Origin: Parvivirga hydrogeniphila | Lineage (GTDB): Bacteria > Actinomycetota > Coriobacteriia > Anaerosomatales > Anaerosomataceae | Assembly: GCF_023371205.1 (NCBI RefSeq) | Contig: NZ_JAMCCO010000001.1 | Coordinates: 740,662 to 804,661, forward strand | Length of the DNA stretch: 64,000 bases | Direction: 5' to 3' | In this document: in pieces, positions 8,789 through 16,389 of the stretch | Layout of the letters: each line of letters begins with the position of its first letter | How positions within the stretch are numbered: the first letter of the stretch is position 1 | Translations under genes and position numbers: made by a program | The notes under the pieces: model-generated | Told to the model about the DNA's origin: nothing | Seen by the model: only the letters and a program-made list of their open reading frames with translations | Databases searched by the model: none

Positions 8789-9253
8789 GTGCCTACGTTT
8801 GTCGCGTCGCTCCCCGCGTGGCTCAAGTACGCCGTCGTCACGGTCATCCCGTGGATCGAGCTTCGCGGAGCCGTCCCCATGGCGATCGCCGCGAACGAGC
8901 GGGCGTACCTGCCGCTCGTGCTCCTTGCCAACCTCGCGATCTTCTGGCCCGGCTACTACTTCCTCGAATTCGTGTACGAGCGCCTGCCGGAAGGCGGCTG
9001 GGTGCATCGGAAGCTCGAGCGCGTCCGTGCGAAGGCGCACCCGTTCGTCGAACGCTACGGCATGATCGGGCTCGCGCTGTTCGTTGCGGTCCCGCTGCCG
9101 GGGACCGGCGCGTATTCGGGCACGGCGGCGGCGTGGCTGTTGGACCTCGAGCCCAAGCGGGCGTTTCTCGCTGTCTCTGCCGGCGTCGTCATCGCGTTCG
9201 CCGTGGTCTGGGCATCGAGCGAGTTGGTGGCGGCCGGCGTCAAGCTCCTGTAG
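8789..9253 (+). CDS. Small multidrug-export-type integral membrane protein (COG2426/PF06695-like)
   Basis: A 154-residue protein with about four hydrophobic segments. It opens with PAWLKYAVVTVIPWIELRGAVP, and the WIELRGAVP motif is the family signature. Then come YLPLVLLANLAIFWPGYYFL, ALFVAVPLPGTGAYSGTAAAWLL (the GTGAYSG loop is also conserved), and a final FLAVSAGVVIAFAVVWASSELV. The family was named after a putative small-drug exporter, but its transport role is not well established. GTG 8789 is preceded by GTAAGGAGTAG; it sits directly behind the small uncharacterised gene and 12 bases before the URO-D-like gene. Confidence 0.8.
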   Translation: MPTFVASLPAWLKYAVVTVIPWIELRGAVPMAIAANERAYLPLVLLANLAIFWPGYYFLEFVYERLPEGGWVHRKLERVRAKAHPFVERYGMIGLALFVAVPLPGTGAYSGTAAAWLLDLEPKRAFLAVSAGVVIAFAVVWASSELVAAGVKLL

Positions 9254-9265
9254 GGAGGCGAGGGA

Positions 9266-10120
9266 GTGGAGCGGGCTGAGCTCCCCAAGCGGCCGAGCAT
9301 CACCGTCGGCCTGACGTTCGTCGGTCCCGCCGCCCTATCTGCGCTTTCGCAGGGCGCCGAGCGGCCCGACCGTGCGCTTCAAGCGGCGTGCGCGGCACTG
9401 GACGCCGCGTTCGCCTTCGTGCCCTGGGACCGCCCGTGGGCCGAAAGCGCTGCAGGTGCGCTTCTGGAAGCCGGTGTCGCACCGTTCGGCGTCGTGAGCG
9501 GCGTGCTCGGAGAGGTGTTGGAGCGCGAAGGGTACGAGGCGGGGCTGAAAGCCACGCTCCTGGAGCCGGAGCGCATCGGCACAGCGATGGACGCGGTGCT
9601 CGAGCGTCGTTTGGAGCAGGTGCGCGCCGCTCTCGACGCGGGCATCCGCGCCGTCGTCGTTGCCGAGGACGTCGCTGGCAGCACCGGCCCGCTTCTCGCG
9701 CCCGACTTCGTGATCGAGGCGCTCATGCCGCGACTCGCCGCACTCGCGCAGGCTGCCACGGAAGCTGCGGTGCCCGCCGTCTGGCACTCCGACGGCGACG
9801 TTCGGGGTCTTCTCGCGGCCGCTCGCAAAGCGGGCTTCTCGGCCGTGCACGCCGGCGGCGGGCTGGACTTCGATGGCTTCGAGCGGATCTTCTGGGCGGC
9901 GCGCTCAGCGGAGCTCATGACCATCGGCGGCATCCCGACTCGCGACCTCGCAGCGGGACTCACGCACGCAGAAGTCGTCGGAAGCCGCGCGGGGCTTCTC
10001 GCGCGGGCCGGCAAGCTCCTGGTGGCGGACGACGGTGGCGTGACGACGGCCGCCGAGGCGCACGCCCTCGTCCGGGCGGTCGCGGCGGCGCGGGAAGCGG
10101 CCGGGGCCTCGCGCGAATAG
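9266..10120 (+). CDS. Uroporphyrinogen decarboxylase-like (URO-D family) protein
   Basis: A 284-residue TIM-barrel protein of the URO-D superfamily, which includes HemE and corrinoid methyltransferases such as MtaA/CmuA. The family pattern is visible in AALDAAFAFVPWDRPWAESA, VVVAEDVAGSTGPLLAPDFV, VPAVWHSDGDVRGLLAAARKAGFSAVHAGGG and LMTIGGIPTRDLAAG. It is shorter than HemE (about 350) and lacks the N-terminal RQAGR substrate loop, so a corrinoid/methyl-transfer or unknown role is more likely than haem synthesis. It starts at GTG 9266 behind GGGAGGCGAGG and ends at a bidirectional terminator. Confidence 0.72.
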   Translation: MERAELPKRPSITVGLTFVGPAALSALSQGAERPDRALQAACAALDAAFAFVPWDRPWAESAAGALLEAGVAPFGVVSGVLGEVLEREGYEAGLKATLLEPERIGTAMDAVLERRLEQVRAALDAGIRAVVVAEDVAGSTGPLLAPDFVIEALMPRLAALAQAATEAAVPAVWHSDGDVRGLLAAARKAGFSAVHAGGGLDFDGFERIFWAARSAELMTIGGIPTRDLAAGLTHAEVVGSRAGLLARAGKLLVADDGGVTTAAEAHALVRAVAAAREAAGASRE

Positions 10121-10131
10121 ACGGACAGAAC

Positions 10132-10166
10132 GACCGGGGCGCCTGCGTCGCGCACGCGCCCCGGTC
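10132..10166. terminator. Bidirectional terminator hairpin between convergent genes
   Basis: A perfect 11-bp inverted repeat, GACCGGGGCGC (10132-10142) and GCGCCCCGGTC (10156-10166), lies midway between the stop of the plus-strand URO-D-like gene and the stop of the minus-strand sulfur operon. It lacks a strong T run on either side. Confidence 0.7.
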
Positions 10167-10185
10167 CGTCGTTCGTACGAAGCGC

Positions 10186-11478
10186 CTACGCGCTCGTCTG
10201 GCGGTTCTTCGGAAGCGGCATCGCTTCGACCACGAGGTCGATGACCTGCCGCACCTGGAGCCCCAGCCCGTGAAGCTCGTTCAGGTCTTCGATCTGCAGC
10301 CGACAGTTCTCGCACGGGCACGCGAGCACCGAAGCGCCGCTCGCACGGAGCTGCTCGACCTTCTTCGTCCCGCTCTTCAGACGGACATCGCGCATCTCTT
10401 CGATCGCGACGATGCCGCCGCCTCCGCCGCAACACCACTGCTCGGCGCGGTTCGGCACGAGGTCGACGAAGTCGTCGGTGAGCGCTTTGACGACGTTGCG
10501 GGGCTGCTCGAAGATGCCGCCGTTGCGCGCGATCTGGCACGGGTCGTGGTAGGTGACCCGTCCTTCGATGCGCCCCTTCTCGACGGTGATGCGGCCTTCT
10601 TTGATGAAGCGGTCGACGACCTCCAGGATGTGGCTCACCTTGAACGGGAGCTTCTCCTGCGCCCAGGCCTCGTAGAAGATGTCAGCGACGCGGTACGCGT
10701 GACCGCACTCGGGCACCACGACCTCTCTGACGCCGAGCCGCTTCGCCTCCTCCATGAACCGTCTGGCGATGAGCTTCGCCTTCTCGGCGTCTCCGAAGAA
10801 GTAGCCGTAGTTCGAGGCCTCGAACAGCGAGATCGTCCAGTCGACGCCGGCCTCGTGGAAGATGACGGCCGCCGGACGGATGGAGTGCGCGCCCGTGAGC
10901 GCCACGTACAAGATCTCTGCCCCGTGCTTGTCCACCGGGATGACGGCCTCAGGGTCGCCGGTGATCTCGCGCACCTCGGCCTCGACGTCCTTGAAGCCAG
11001 AGACGAGCACATCACGGAACATCTCCGCATTCTCGCCCTTGAAGATCGCCGCGTCCGCGAGCTGGCCGAGCATCTCTTGTCCGCGTCCCGCCGCGATGAG
11101 TATCGCCTTGCCCACGGCGACGACCCACTGGGTGTCGATCGAGAACGGGCAGTAGTACATGCAACGACGGCATCCCGTGCACGCGTAGCAGGACTCGTAG
11201 AGCTCGTCGAGGAGGTTCTCGTCGGGGTCGCGCGCTTCGTAGAGCGCGGGCACGAACCTTCCGGCGGCGTCGAAGTACTTCTTGTAGACCTGCCGGACGA
11301 GCTCGGCGCGCCGGGCAGGCAGGTACTTCATGTCCCCGGTCCCCACGTACTGGTGGCACGCGTCCTTGCAGATCGCGCAGCGAGCACAGATGTCGAGGTA
11401 CTGCTTCAGCTGCCGGGTCATCTTCTTGTCGATGACGCCGGTGATGGTCTCTATCGTCTGCGCGTCCACGCTACTCAC
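10186..11478 (-). CDS. DsrK/HdrD-like iron-sulfur protein with CCG domains
   Basis: A 430-residue subunit of a DsrMK/HdrDE-type complex that passes electrons between a membrane cytochrome b and a cytoplasmic thiol/disulfide-like substrate. It has two ferredoxin-like cluster motifs, CARCAICKDAC (near residue 33) and CYACTGCRRCMYYCPF (near 97). It also has the CCG elements of heterodisulfide reductase: YHDPCQIARNGG, WCCGGGGG and CPCENC, which bind the non-cubane catalytic cluster. It overlaps the membrane subunit by 8 bases. With TusA and DsrE-like genes upstream, a sulfane-sulfur or persulfide redox role is likely (inference). Dissimilatory sulfite reductase subunits are not in the window. Confidence 0.85.
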   Translation of the reverse strand: MSSVDAQTIETITGVIDKKMTRQLKQYLDICARCAICKDACHQYVGTGDMKYLPARRAELVRQVYKKYFDAAGRFVPALYEARDPDENLLDELYESCYACTGCRRCMYYCPFSIDTQWVVAVGKAILIAAGRGQEMLGQLADAAIFKGENAEMFRDVLVSGFKDVEAEVREITGDPEAVIPVDKHGAEILYVALTGAHSIRPAAVIFHEAGVDWTISLFEASNYGYFFGDAEKAKLIARRFMEEAKRLGVREVVVPECGHAYRVADIFYEAWAQEKLPFKVSHILEVVDRFIKEGRITVEKGRIEGRVTYHDPCQIARNGGIFEQPRNVVKALTDDFVDLVPNRAEQWCCGGGGGIVAIEEMRDVRLKSGTKKVEQLRASGASVLACPCENCRLQIEDLNELHGLGLQVRQVIDLVVEAMPLPKNRQTSA

Positions 11479-12196
11479 TCCTCGTCAGGTTCGTCGAGAA
11501 CGCCCCGATCGCATGGACGAGCTTGCTGAACGGGAAGTACATCAAGAACAGGTCCGTGAACAGCATGTGCGTCCCGAGCGACCAGCCGACGTTGCTTGCG
11601 AGGATCTTCTCGGGGATCTGCGGCCGGAAGCGAAGGAGGCTTACGAACCACTCGCGGTAGGTGTCGGCGTGGATGGTGCCGCCGTAGATGAAACGCATGT
11701 GGTCGCCCATGACCACCACGCCCAGCAGAAGCGCGAGCAAGAGGTAGTCCTCGGGAACCGACAGGTTCTTGTACGGGCCGAACGTCCGGCGCGCGATCCA
11801 GTAGATGACCCCGACGAGCATGAGCGACCCAGCGATGGACCCGGACCACGCCGCGAACGAGTTCATGCCCTCCTCGCCGAGGATCTCCGGCAGCACCGGG
11901 AACTCAGCGAGCAGGCGGCCGTGACCGATGAATGCGCCGAGCGCGGCCACGTGGAACGCCATGGCGAAGATCCACATCGCGGGTTCGATGCGGGCCGAAT
12001 GCGGCGCAAGGAAGGTGTCCTTGAGCATCTTGGCCACGCGCCCGCCCGTGGTGGCAGGCTTCGGGAACATCCCCAGCGGGACGGGCGAGCGCGGCGTGGT
12101 CGCCCACTGGTAGACGCGCACGCCCATCCCCGCGAAGAACACGACGGCGGTCAGGTACACGCCCCACACCGCCGTGATGGCGAGGTAGGTCTCCAT
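11471..12196 (-). CDS. DsrM/NarI-like membrane cytochrome b subunit
   Basis: A 241-residue integral membrane protein with about five transmembrane helices: ITAVWGVYLTAVVFFAGMGV, IFAMAFHVAALGAFIGHG, SLMLVGVIYWIA, LLLALLLGVVVMGDHMRF and LFTDLFLMYFPFSKLVHAIG. His residues in the second helix (AFHVAALGAFIGHG) and the last (THMLF...KLVHAIG) are placed as in NarI/DsrM haem b ligands. It would connect the quinone pool to the DsrK-like subunit encoded immediately downstream. Its start is 4 bases after the tusA stop, so translation is coupled. Confidence 0.85.
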   Translation of the reverse strand: METYLAITAVWGVYLTAVVFFAGMGVRVYQWATTPRSPVPLGMFPKPATTGGRVAKMLKDTFLAPHSARIEPAMWIFAMAFHVAALGAFIGHGRLLAEFPVLPEILGEEGMNSFAAWSGSIAGSLMLVGVIYWIARRTFGPYKNLSVPEDYLLLALLLGVVVMGDHMRFIYGGTIHADTYREWFVSLLRFRPQIPEKILASNVGWSLGTHMLFTDLFLMYFPFSKLVHAIGAFSTNLTRSE

Positions 12197-12200
12197 CCGG

Positions 12201-12443
12201 CTACTTCACCCGCTTGACGAGGAACACGAACTCGTTGCCCTGCTTCTCGGCCGCGAGCACCTCGTTGCCCGTGGACTTCGCCCACGCGGGGATGTCCGCC
12301 ATAGAGCCCGGATCGGTCGCCACCGCGCGGATCACGCCGCCGACGGGCACGTTGCCGATGTTCTGGCTGACCTTCACCATCGGCAGCGGGCAGAGCAGGC
12401 CCTTCAAGTCGAGTTCCAGGTCCACTTTGATCTCCTCTGACAT
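12201..12443 (-). CDS. TusA-family sulfur carrier protein
   Basis: An 80-residue sulfurtransferase/sulfur-carrier protein of the TusA/SirA fold. The essential persulfide-carrying cysteine is in the family motif LKGLLCPLPMVKVSQ (CPxP). The product also has the typical VGGVIRAVATDPGSMADIPAWAKSTG middle section. Here it sits between a DsrE-like gene and DsrMK-like genes, which suggests persulfide relay toward the membrane complex and not tRNA thiolation (inference from context). Confidence 0.93.
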   Translation of the reverse strand: MSEEIKVDLELDLKGLLCPLPMVKVSQNIGNVPVGGVIRAVATDPGSMADIPAWAKSTGNEVLAAEKQGNEFVFLVKRVK

Positions 12444-12517
12444 CGCTGTTCCTTTCTCTCAGGCCGCGCCCGGCATCGCGCGGCGCTCCACGCGGCATCT
12501 GTGCCGCACCTGGCCTC

Positions 12518-13006
12518 CTAGATGAACAGGGTGATGTCGGCGTCTTGCGCCTTGAGCAAGAAGAAGCCGACGCCCACGGGCTCCTTGACGCCGTCGATGA
12601 ACGCGTCTTGCGGGATCTCCATGACGTCCATCGACATCTGGCATCCGTACATGTTCACGCCGAGCTGAACGGCCATGTCGCGAAGCTCGGCGAGCTTGGC
12701 GACGTTGTGGTTGCCCATCATCTTGTTGAACATCCAGCGGCCGAGCCCTGCGAAGGAGAACTTCGAGGGGTTCGCCTTCGAGATGTCGCCACCGTACATC
12801 GCCCCGAGCATCTTCCCGAACAGGGTCTTGCCCGTCCGGACGTCCTTCTTGATGGCGCGCAGGCCCCAGAAGGTGAAGAACATCGTCACGTCCATGCCCA
12901 TGGCGGCCGCGCCGTTGGCGATGATGAACGCTCCGAAGAGCTTGTCCATGTCGCCGCTCATCACCACCATCGCAAGGCTCTTCTGCTTCTCTGTCTCGTC
13001 TGGCAT
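12518..13006 (-). CDS. DsrE/DsrF/DrsH-like (DsrE2-type) sulfur-relay protein
   Basis: A 162-residue protein of the DsrE2-like group (PF13686-type). Signs are the start KSLAMVVMSGDMDKLFGAFI, ANGAAAMGMDVTMFFTFWGL, a hydrophobic FSFAGLGRWMFNKMMG stretch and the conserved single-cysteine motif VNMYGCQMSMDVMEI. The cysteine would carry persulfide to or from the TusA partner encoded 75 bases downstream. The length matches the short DsrE2 forms. It follows the ArsR gene by 17 bases in the same operon. Confidence 0.88.
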   Translation of the reverse strand: MPDETEKQKSLAMVVMSGDMDKLFGAFIIANGAAAMGMDVTMFFTFWGLRAIKKDVRTGKTLFGKMLGAMYGGDISKANPSKFSFAGLGRWMFNKMMGNHNVAKLAELRDMAVQLGVNMYGCQMSMDVMEIPQDAFIDGVKEPVGVGFFLLKAQDADITLFI

Positions 13007-13023
13007 CGCGTACCTCCTCCGTA

Positions 13024-13371
13024 TCAGCCGTCATTCTCGTTCGAAGAGCCGCTCCACGGCTCCACGGTCTTAGTCTGCGATTCGAGCGTCTCTCGCATGA
13101 CTTCGGTGATGAGGTCGAACGCCTGGACGATCTTCGGGTTCGACACGCGGTACAGCACGCGGGACCCCTCGCGGCGCGCTACGACGACGCCTTTGGTGCG
13201 CATGGTGGCGAGGTGTTGCGACACGGTCGGCTGAGGGATGCCTGTGCGCTCCACGATCTCAGAGACCGATACCTCTCCGTCGCGAAGCGCGCTCAGGATC
13301 GCCTGGCGCTTTGCGTTCGCGAGGGTCTTGCACAGGTCCGAGTGGAGGCAGAAGAACTCCTGGTCGTTCAT
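13024..13371 (-). CDS. ArsR-family winged-helix repressor of the sulfur operon
   Basis: A 115-residue (from ATG 13371) ArsR/SmtB regulator. The winged helix reads ILSALRDGEVSVSEIVERTG, then recognition helix IPQPTVSQHLATMRTKGVV and wing ARREGSRVLYRVSN. Two cysteines lie in the first helix six residues apart (FFCLHSDLCKTLAN), a plausible thiol/persulfide or metal switch. An in-frame ATG at 13395 would add eight residues, but only the 13371 start has a GAAGGCGGG ribosome site. It is the first gene of the operon and probably autoregulates it. Confidence 0.85.
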   Translation of the reverse strand: MNDQEFFCLHSDLCKTLANAKRQAILSALRDGEVSVSEIVERTGIPQPTVSQHLATMRTKGVVVARREGSRVLYRVSNPKIVQAFDLITEVMRETLESQTKTVEPWSGSSNENDG

Positions 13372-13423
13372 CGTCCCGCCTTCGAATGAGAACATGCGAA
13401 TACACGAATGTCTCTATGCGTGC

Positions 13424-13452
13424 ATCTTAAGGCGGCCTAATCATCATGTCAA
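13424..13452 (-). promoter_or_regulatory. Promoter of the arsR-dsrE-tusA-dsrMK-like operon
   Basis: On the minus strand TTGACA (13452-13447) and TAAGAT (13429-13424) flank a 17-base spacer, a near-consensus promoter. The spacer and -10 contain the imperfect palindrome TTAGGCCGCCTTAA. A related half (TTAAGCCGCC) recurs at 13501-13510, so the ArsR operator may lie here. Confidence 0.75.
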
Positions 13453-13459
13453 CATCTTT

Positions 13460-13488
13460 CACAAGCGAGCCTCGCTGCGTCGCTTGTG
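13460..13488. repeat. Inverted repeat in the divergent intergenic region
   Basis: A perfect 9-bp inverted repeat, CACAAGCGA (13460-13468) and TCGCTTGTG (13480-13488), with 11 bases between. It lies just upstream of the -35 of the minus-strand promoter and before the chemosensory operon. Candidate regulator site or small hairpin; no T tract follows. The rest of 13396-13601 shows only the promoter described and a weak plus-strand TACGAT at 13521. Confidence 0.4.
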
Positions 13489-13601
13489 CGTCGTGGCTTC
13501 TTAAGCCGCCGCTTGCGTGTTACGATTCTTCCGGCGTGCTCCGCGTCGGTGCGGTGCGCGGCGCTGGCTCAAGGTGCACGTTTCCGATCCGGGAGGGAAC
13601 C

Positions 13602-14348
13602 GTGGCCCTCGAGGGCAACCTCAAGGACTTCTCGCTTGCCGACATGTTCCGCCTGCTGGGTGCGGGCAGGAAGACGGGCACGCTCTACCTTGAGAGGTCC
13701 GACGCGCAAGGGAAGGTGTGCTTCAAGAAGGGCCGCGTCTTCTTCGCGTCGTCGAACTGGCATCGCGAGTCGCTCGGTCGCCGGCTGGTCAAGGCGGGCG
13801 TCATCTCGGAGAAGCAGCTGAGGCAGGCGCTCGGCCTGCAGAAGATCCAGAAGAAGGAGAAGGCCGATCGCAGGCTCGGCCAGATCCTCGTCGATGAGGG
13901 CTACCTGGACGCGAAGGTCTTGGAAAGCTTCATCCAAGACCAGATCAACGACACGCTGTTCGACCTGTTTCGGTGGGAAGAAGGGCAGCTCCGCTTCGAA
14001 CCCGATGAGACGTGCGACGAAGAGGACATCGGCATATCGGTGTCGGTCGAGAACATCATCATGGAGGCGTCGCGGCGTCTGGAGCTGTGGAGCAAGATCC
14101 GCGAGAAGATCCCGAGCATGGACACGGAGTTCGTCATGGCCTCCGCGCCCGGCGACAAGTCCATGGAGATCCACCTGAAGCCGAAAGAGTGGATGCTCCT
14201 GTGCTACATGCACGGTGGCCGATCGGTTCGTGAGCTCGTCCAGCTCACCGGGTACGACGATTTCGAGGTTGCGAAGATCCTGTACGGCATGTACGCGGCC
14301 GGCCTCATCGAGCGCGTGGACGAACAGACCAGCGCCGCGGATGCGTAG
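13602..14348 (+). CDS. PATAN/DUF4388-type protein, first gene of the chemosensory operon
   Basis: A 248-residue cytoplasmic protein. Residues 1-95 (ALEGNLKDFSLADMFRLLGAGRKTGTLYLER...GRVFFASSNWHRESLGRRLV) match the DUF4388/PATAN domain found with two-component proteins. A helical middle (RLGQILVDEGYLDAKVLESFIQDQINDTLFDLFRWEEGQLRFEP) follows, then a winged-helix-like end (GGRSVRELVQLTGYDDFEVAKILYGMYAAGLIERV). GTG 13602 is preceded by GGGAGGG. It is 12 bases before cheR. PATAN proteins often interact with receiver proteins; a partner role to the receiver at 16004 is inference. Confidence 0.75.
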   Translation: MALEGNLKDFSLADMFRLLGAGRKTGTLYLERSDAQGKVCFKKGRVFFASSNWHRESLGRRLVKAGVISEKQLRQALGLQKIQKKEKADRRLGQILVDEGYLDAKVLESFIQDQINDTLFDLFRWEEGQLRFEPDETCDEEDIGISVSVENIIMEASRRLELWSKIREKIPSMDTEFVMASAPGDKSMEIHLKPKEWMLLCYMHGGRSVRELVQLTGYDDFEVAKILYGMYAAGLIERVDEQTSAADA

Positions 14349-14360
14349 GAGCAGGCGCTC

Positions 14361-15932
14361 ATGAGCGAGTGGTCCGGCTCGAAAGACCTCACCTACGAGG
14401 AGTTCGTGCGATTCAGGGACTTCATCCACGCCGTCTCTGGCATCTACATGGAGGACCTGAAGCAAGACTCGCTCCGCATCTCGTTGGTGACGCGGGCGAC
14501 CCGCTTGGGGCTGTCGAGCTTCGACGAATACTTCTCGGTCCTGGAGCGCGACGAGCACGAGCTCAACGAGCTGCTCAACCTCGTCACCATCAACGAGACG
14601 AGCTTCTTCCGGTTTCCCCAGCAGTTCGAAGCGCTCCGCACGCGGGTGCTGCCCGAGATCATGGCGAACAAGCCCGACACGAACAAGACGATCAGGGTCT
14701 GGTCGGCCGGCTGTTCCACCGGCGAGGAGCCCTACTCCATCGCCATGACGCTCATCGACGCGGGCATCATCTCGCTGGGGTGGCGCGTCCAGATCCTTGG
14801 AACTGATGTCTCCACGAGGGCGCTCAGCGTTGCGAAGAAGGGCGAGTACCCGAAGCGGTCGCTCCTGAACGTTCCGAGCGAGGTCATCGCTCGGCACTTC
14901 GAGCCCGTTCCGAACGGGTATGCGGTCGCTCCGCACGTGCGCTCGCTCGTCGACTTCGGCTACCACAACCTCATCAAGGAGCCGTATCCCCTGGCGCTCA
15001 TGGGCAACTGGGACATCATCTTCTGCCGGAACGTGACCATCTACTTCAAGCTGGAGTCCACGAAGCGCGTGGTGGCGAACTTCTACAACAGCCTGAACGA
15101 GGGTGGATACCTGTTCATCGGGCACTCTGAGACCCTGTCGCAGATCAACGACCAGTTCGAGGCGGTCGAGATCGGCGGCGTGTTCTTGTACCGGAAGCCG
15201 AAAGCGCGTCGCGGCGTCGGGCTCTCGTCGAGGCGGCCGTCCGCGCCTGCCGCGCCGCCCGTGGAGCCGGTGGTGCCGAAACCGGAACGGCCGCAGCGAG
15301 CAGCGGAACGGCGAACCGAGCACGCGGCGTCCCGGCGGACGCAGGGGACGACGAAGCGCCCGAGCGGATCGGAGGCGCGCCGTCCTGCGAGGAGCGCATC
15401 GACCTCGCCAGGCTCGAACACCGATGCGGTCGCGGCGGCCCGGCGCGCGTTGGAGGAGGGCCGGATCGCGGAGGCCCTCGAGCTTGCGCACCGAGCGGTC
15501 GGCGAGGACGCGAACAACGCGGAAGCGCACCTCATCGCCGCGCACGTGCACGCGGACGCCGGAGACTACGACGCGGCGCTCGAGTCCTGCCATCGCGCGC
15601 TTGCGATCAACCCGCTGCTTCCGTCTGCGCGCTACATCCTCGGGATCATCTACCAGCGGCAAGGCGACGCGGTCCGGGCGATCAGCGAGTTCAAGAAGAC
15701 GGTGTACATCGACGACACGTTCGCGCTTGCCCACCTCAACCTCGCCAACATATACAAGAGCCAGCGGAAGTGGGACATGGCCGCGAAGGAGTACGAGAAC
15801 GCGCTGAAGGCCCTGTACAAGAACCCGGAAGGAGCGTGGACGGAGTTCTTGGGCGGGTTCAAGCTCGATTTGCTCGCGAAGACGTGCGAGCGCAGTCTGC
15901 TAGAGTGTCGGAAGGCCATGGGCGTCGCATAG
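14361..15932 (+). CDS. cheR: CheR methyltransferase with C-terminal TPR repeats
   Basis: A 523-residue protein. The N-terminal CheR all-alpha domain and the methyltransferase domain carry NLVTINETSFFRFPQQFEAL, the S-adenosylmethionine loop VWSAGCSTGEEPYSIAM, ILGTDVSTRALSVAKKGEYP and WDIIFCRNVTIYF. A Pro/Arg-rich linker (about 275-355) leads to three TPR units (365-470), e.g. AEAHLIAAHVHADAGDYDAAL and AHLNLANIYKSQRKWDMA. CheR-TPR forms recruit receptor complexes through the TPR part and are common in alternative (pilus or cellular-function) chemosensory systems. The MCP at 19402 shows no C-terminal CheR-tethering pentapeptide, so TPR-based docking is plausible. Confidence 0.92.
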   Translation: MSEWSGSKDLTYEEFVRFRDFIHAVSGIYMEDLKQDSLRISLVTRATRLGLSSFDEYFSVLERDEHELNELLNLVTINETSFFRFPQQFEALRTRVLPEIMANKPDTNKTIRVWSAGCSTGEEPYSIAMTLIDAGIISLGWRVQILGTDVSTRALSVAKKGEYPKRSLLNVPSEVIARHFEPVPNGYAVAPHVRSLVDFGYHNLIKEPYPLALMGNWDIIFCRNVTIYFKLESTKRVVANFYNSLNEGGYLFIGHSETLSQINDQFEAVEIGGVFLYRKPKARRGVGLSSRRPSAPAAPPVEPVVPKPERPQRAAERRTEHAASRRTQGTTKRPSGSEARRPARSASTSPGSNTDAVAAARRALEEGRIAEALELAHRAVGEDANNAEAHLIAAHVHADAGDYDAALESCHRALAINPLLPSARYILGIIYQRQGDAVRAISEFKKTVYIDDTFALAHLNLANIYKSQRKWDMAAKEYENALKALYKNPEGAWTEFLGGFKLDLLAKTCERSLLECRKAMGVA

Positions 15933-16003
15933 CGCCCACGCTGTAGAGCGGCCGCGTTCTCGCCGATAACAGGCGCAAGCGGCAGGCACGGAGGGAGATG
16001 CTG

Positions 16004-16384
16004 ATGGCGGCACGGATACTGGCGGTGGACGACAGCCCGACCATCCTCGAGATGATCAAGGCGATCCTCGAGTCGGGCGGGTACGAGGTCATCACCGCGT
16101 CCGACGGCAACGAGGCGCTCGAGAAGGCGCGCGGCGAGCACCCAGACCTCATCCTGCTCGACGTCATGCTGCCGAAGCTCGACGGCTACCGCGTGTGCCG
16201 TCTGCTCAAGTTCGACCAGAACTACAAGGACATCCCCATCATCATGCTGACCGCCAAGACGGAAGAGCAGGCGATGGCGACGGGCATCCGCACCGGTGCG
16301 GACCAGTACCTCACCAAGCCCGTGGAGCCCGACACCTTGCTCGCAGCTGTCGCCGAGGAGCTGGGCAAGGCGAAGGGTCAGTGA
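16004..16384 (+). CDS. Single-domain response regulator (CheY/PilH-like)
   Basis: A 126-residue receiver domain. It has the acidic pair in ILAVDDSPTIL, phosphoacceptor Asp in LILLDVMLPKLDGYRV, the Thr switch in IIMLTAKTEEQ and Lys in YLTKPVEPDTLL. The GYRVCRLLK and NYKDIPIIMLTA segments resemble PilG/PilH and polar-development receivers. ATG 16004 is favoured over ATG 15998 because GGAGGG at 15990 is then well spaced. It is the only stand-alone receiver in the operon, so it is the likely output or phosphate sink of the hybrid CheA. Confidence 0.92.
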   Translation: MAARILAVDDSPTILEMIKAILESGGYEVITASDGNEALEKARGEHPDLILLDVMLPKLDGYRVCRLLKFDQNYKDIPIIMLTAKTEEQAMATGIRTGADQYLTKPVEPDTLLAAVAEELGKAKGQ

Positions 16385-16389
16385 CGGCG

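Noticed and set aside
9388-11529. 713-codon open frame on the plus strand
   Set aside because: It reads through the URO-D gene in another frame and then antisense to the DsrK-like gene; no coherent protein and no ribosome site.
13569-15734. 721-codon open frame on the minus strand
   Set aside because: Shadow of the PATAN and cheR genes; no recognisable domain.
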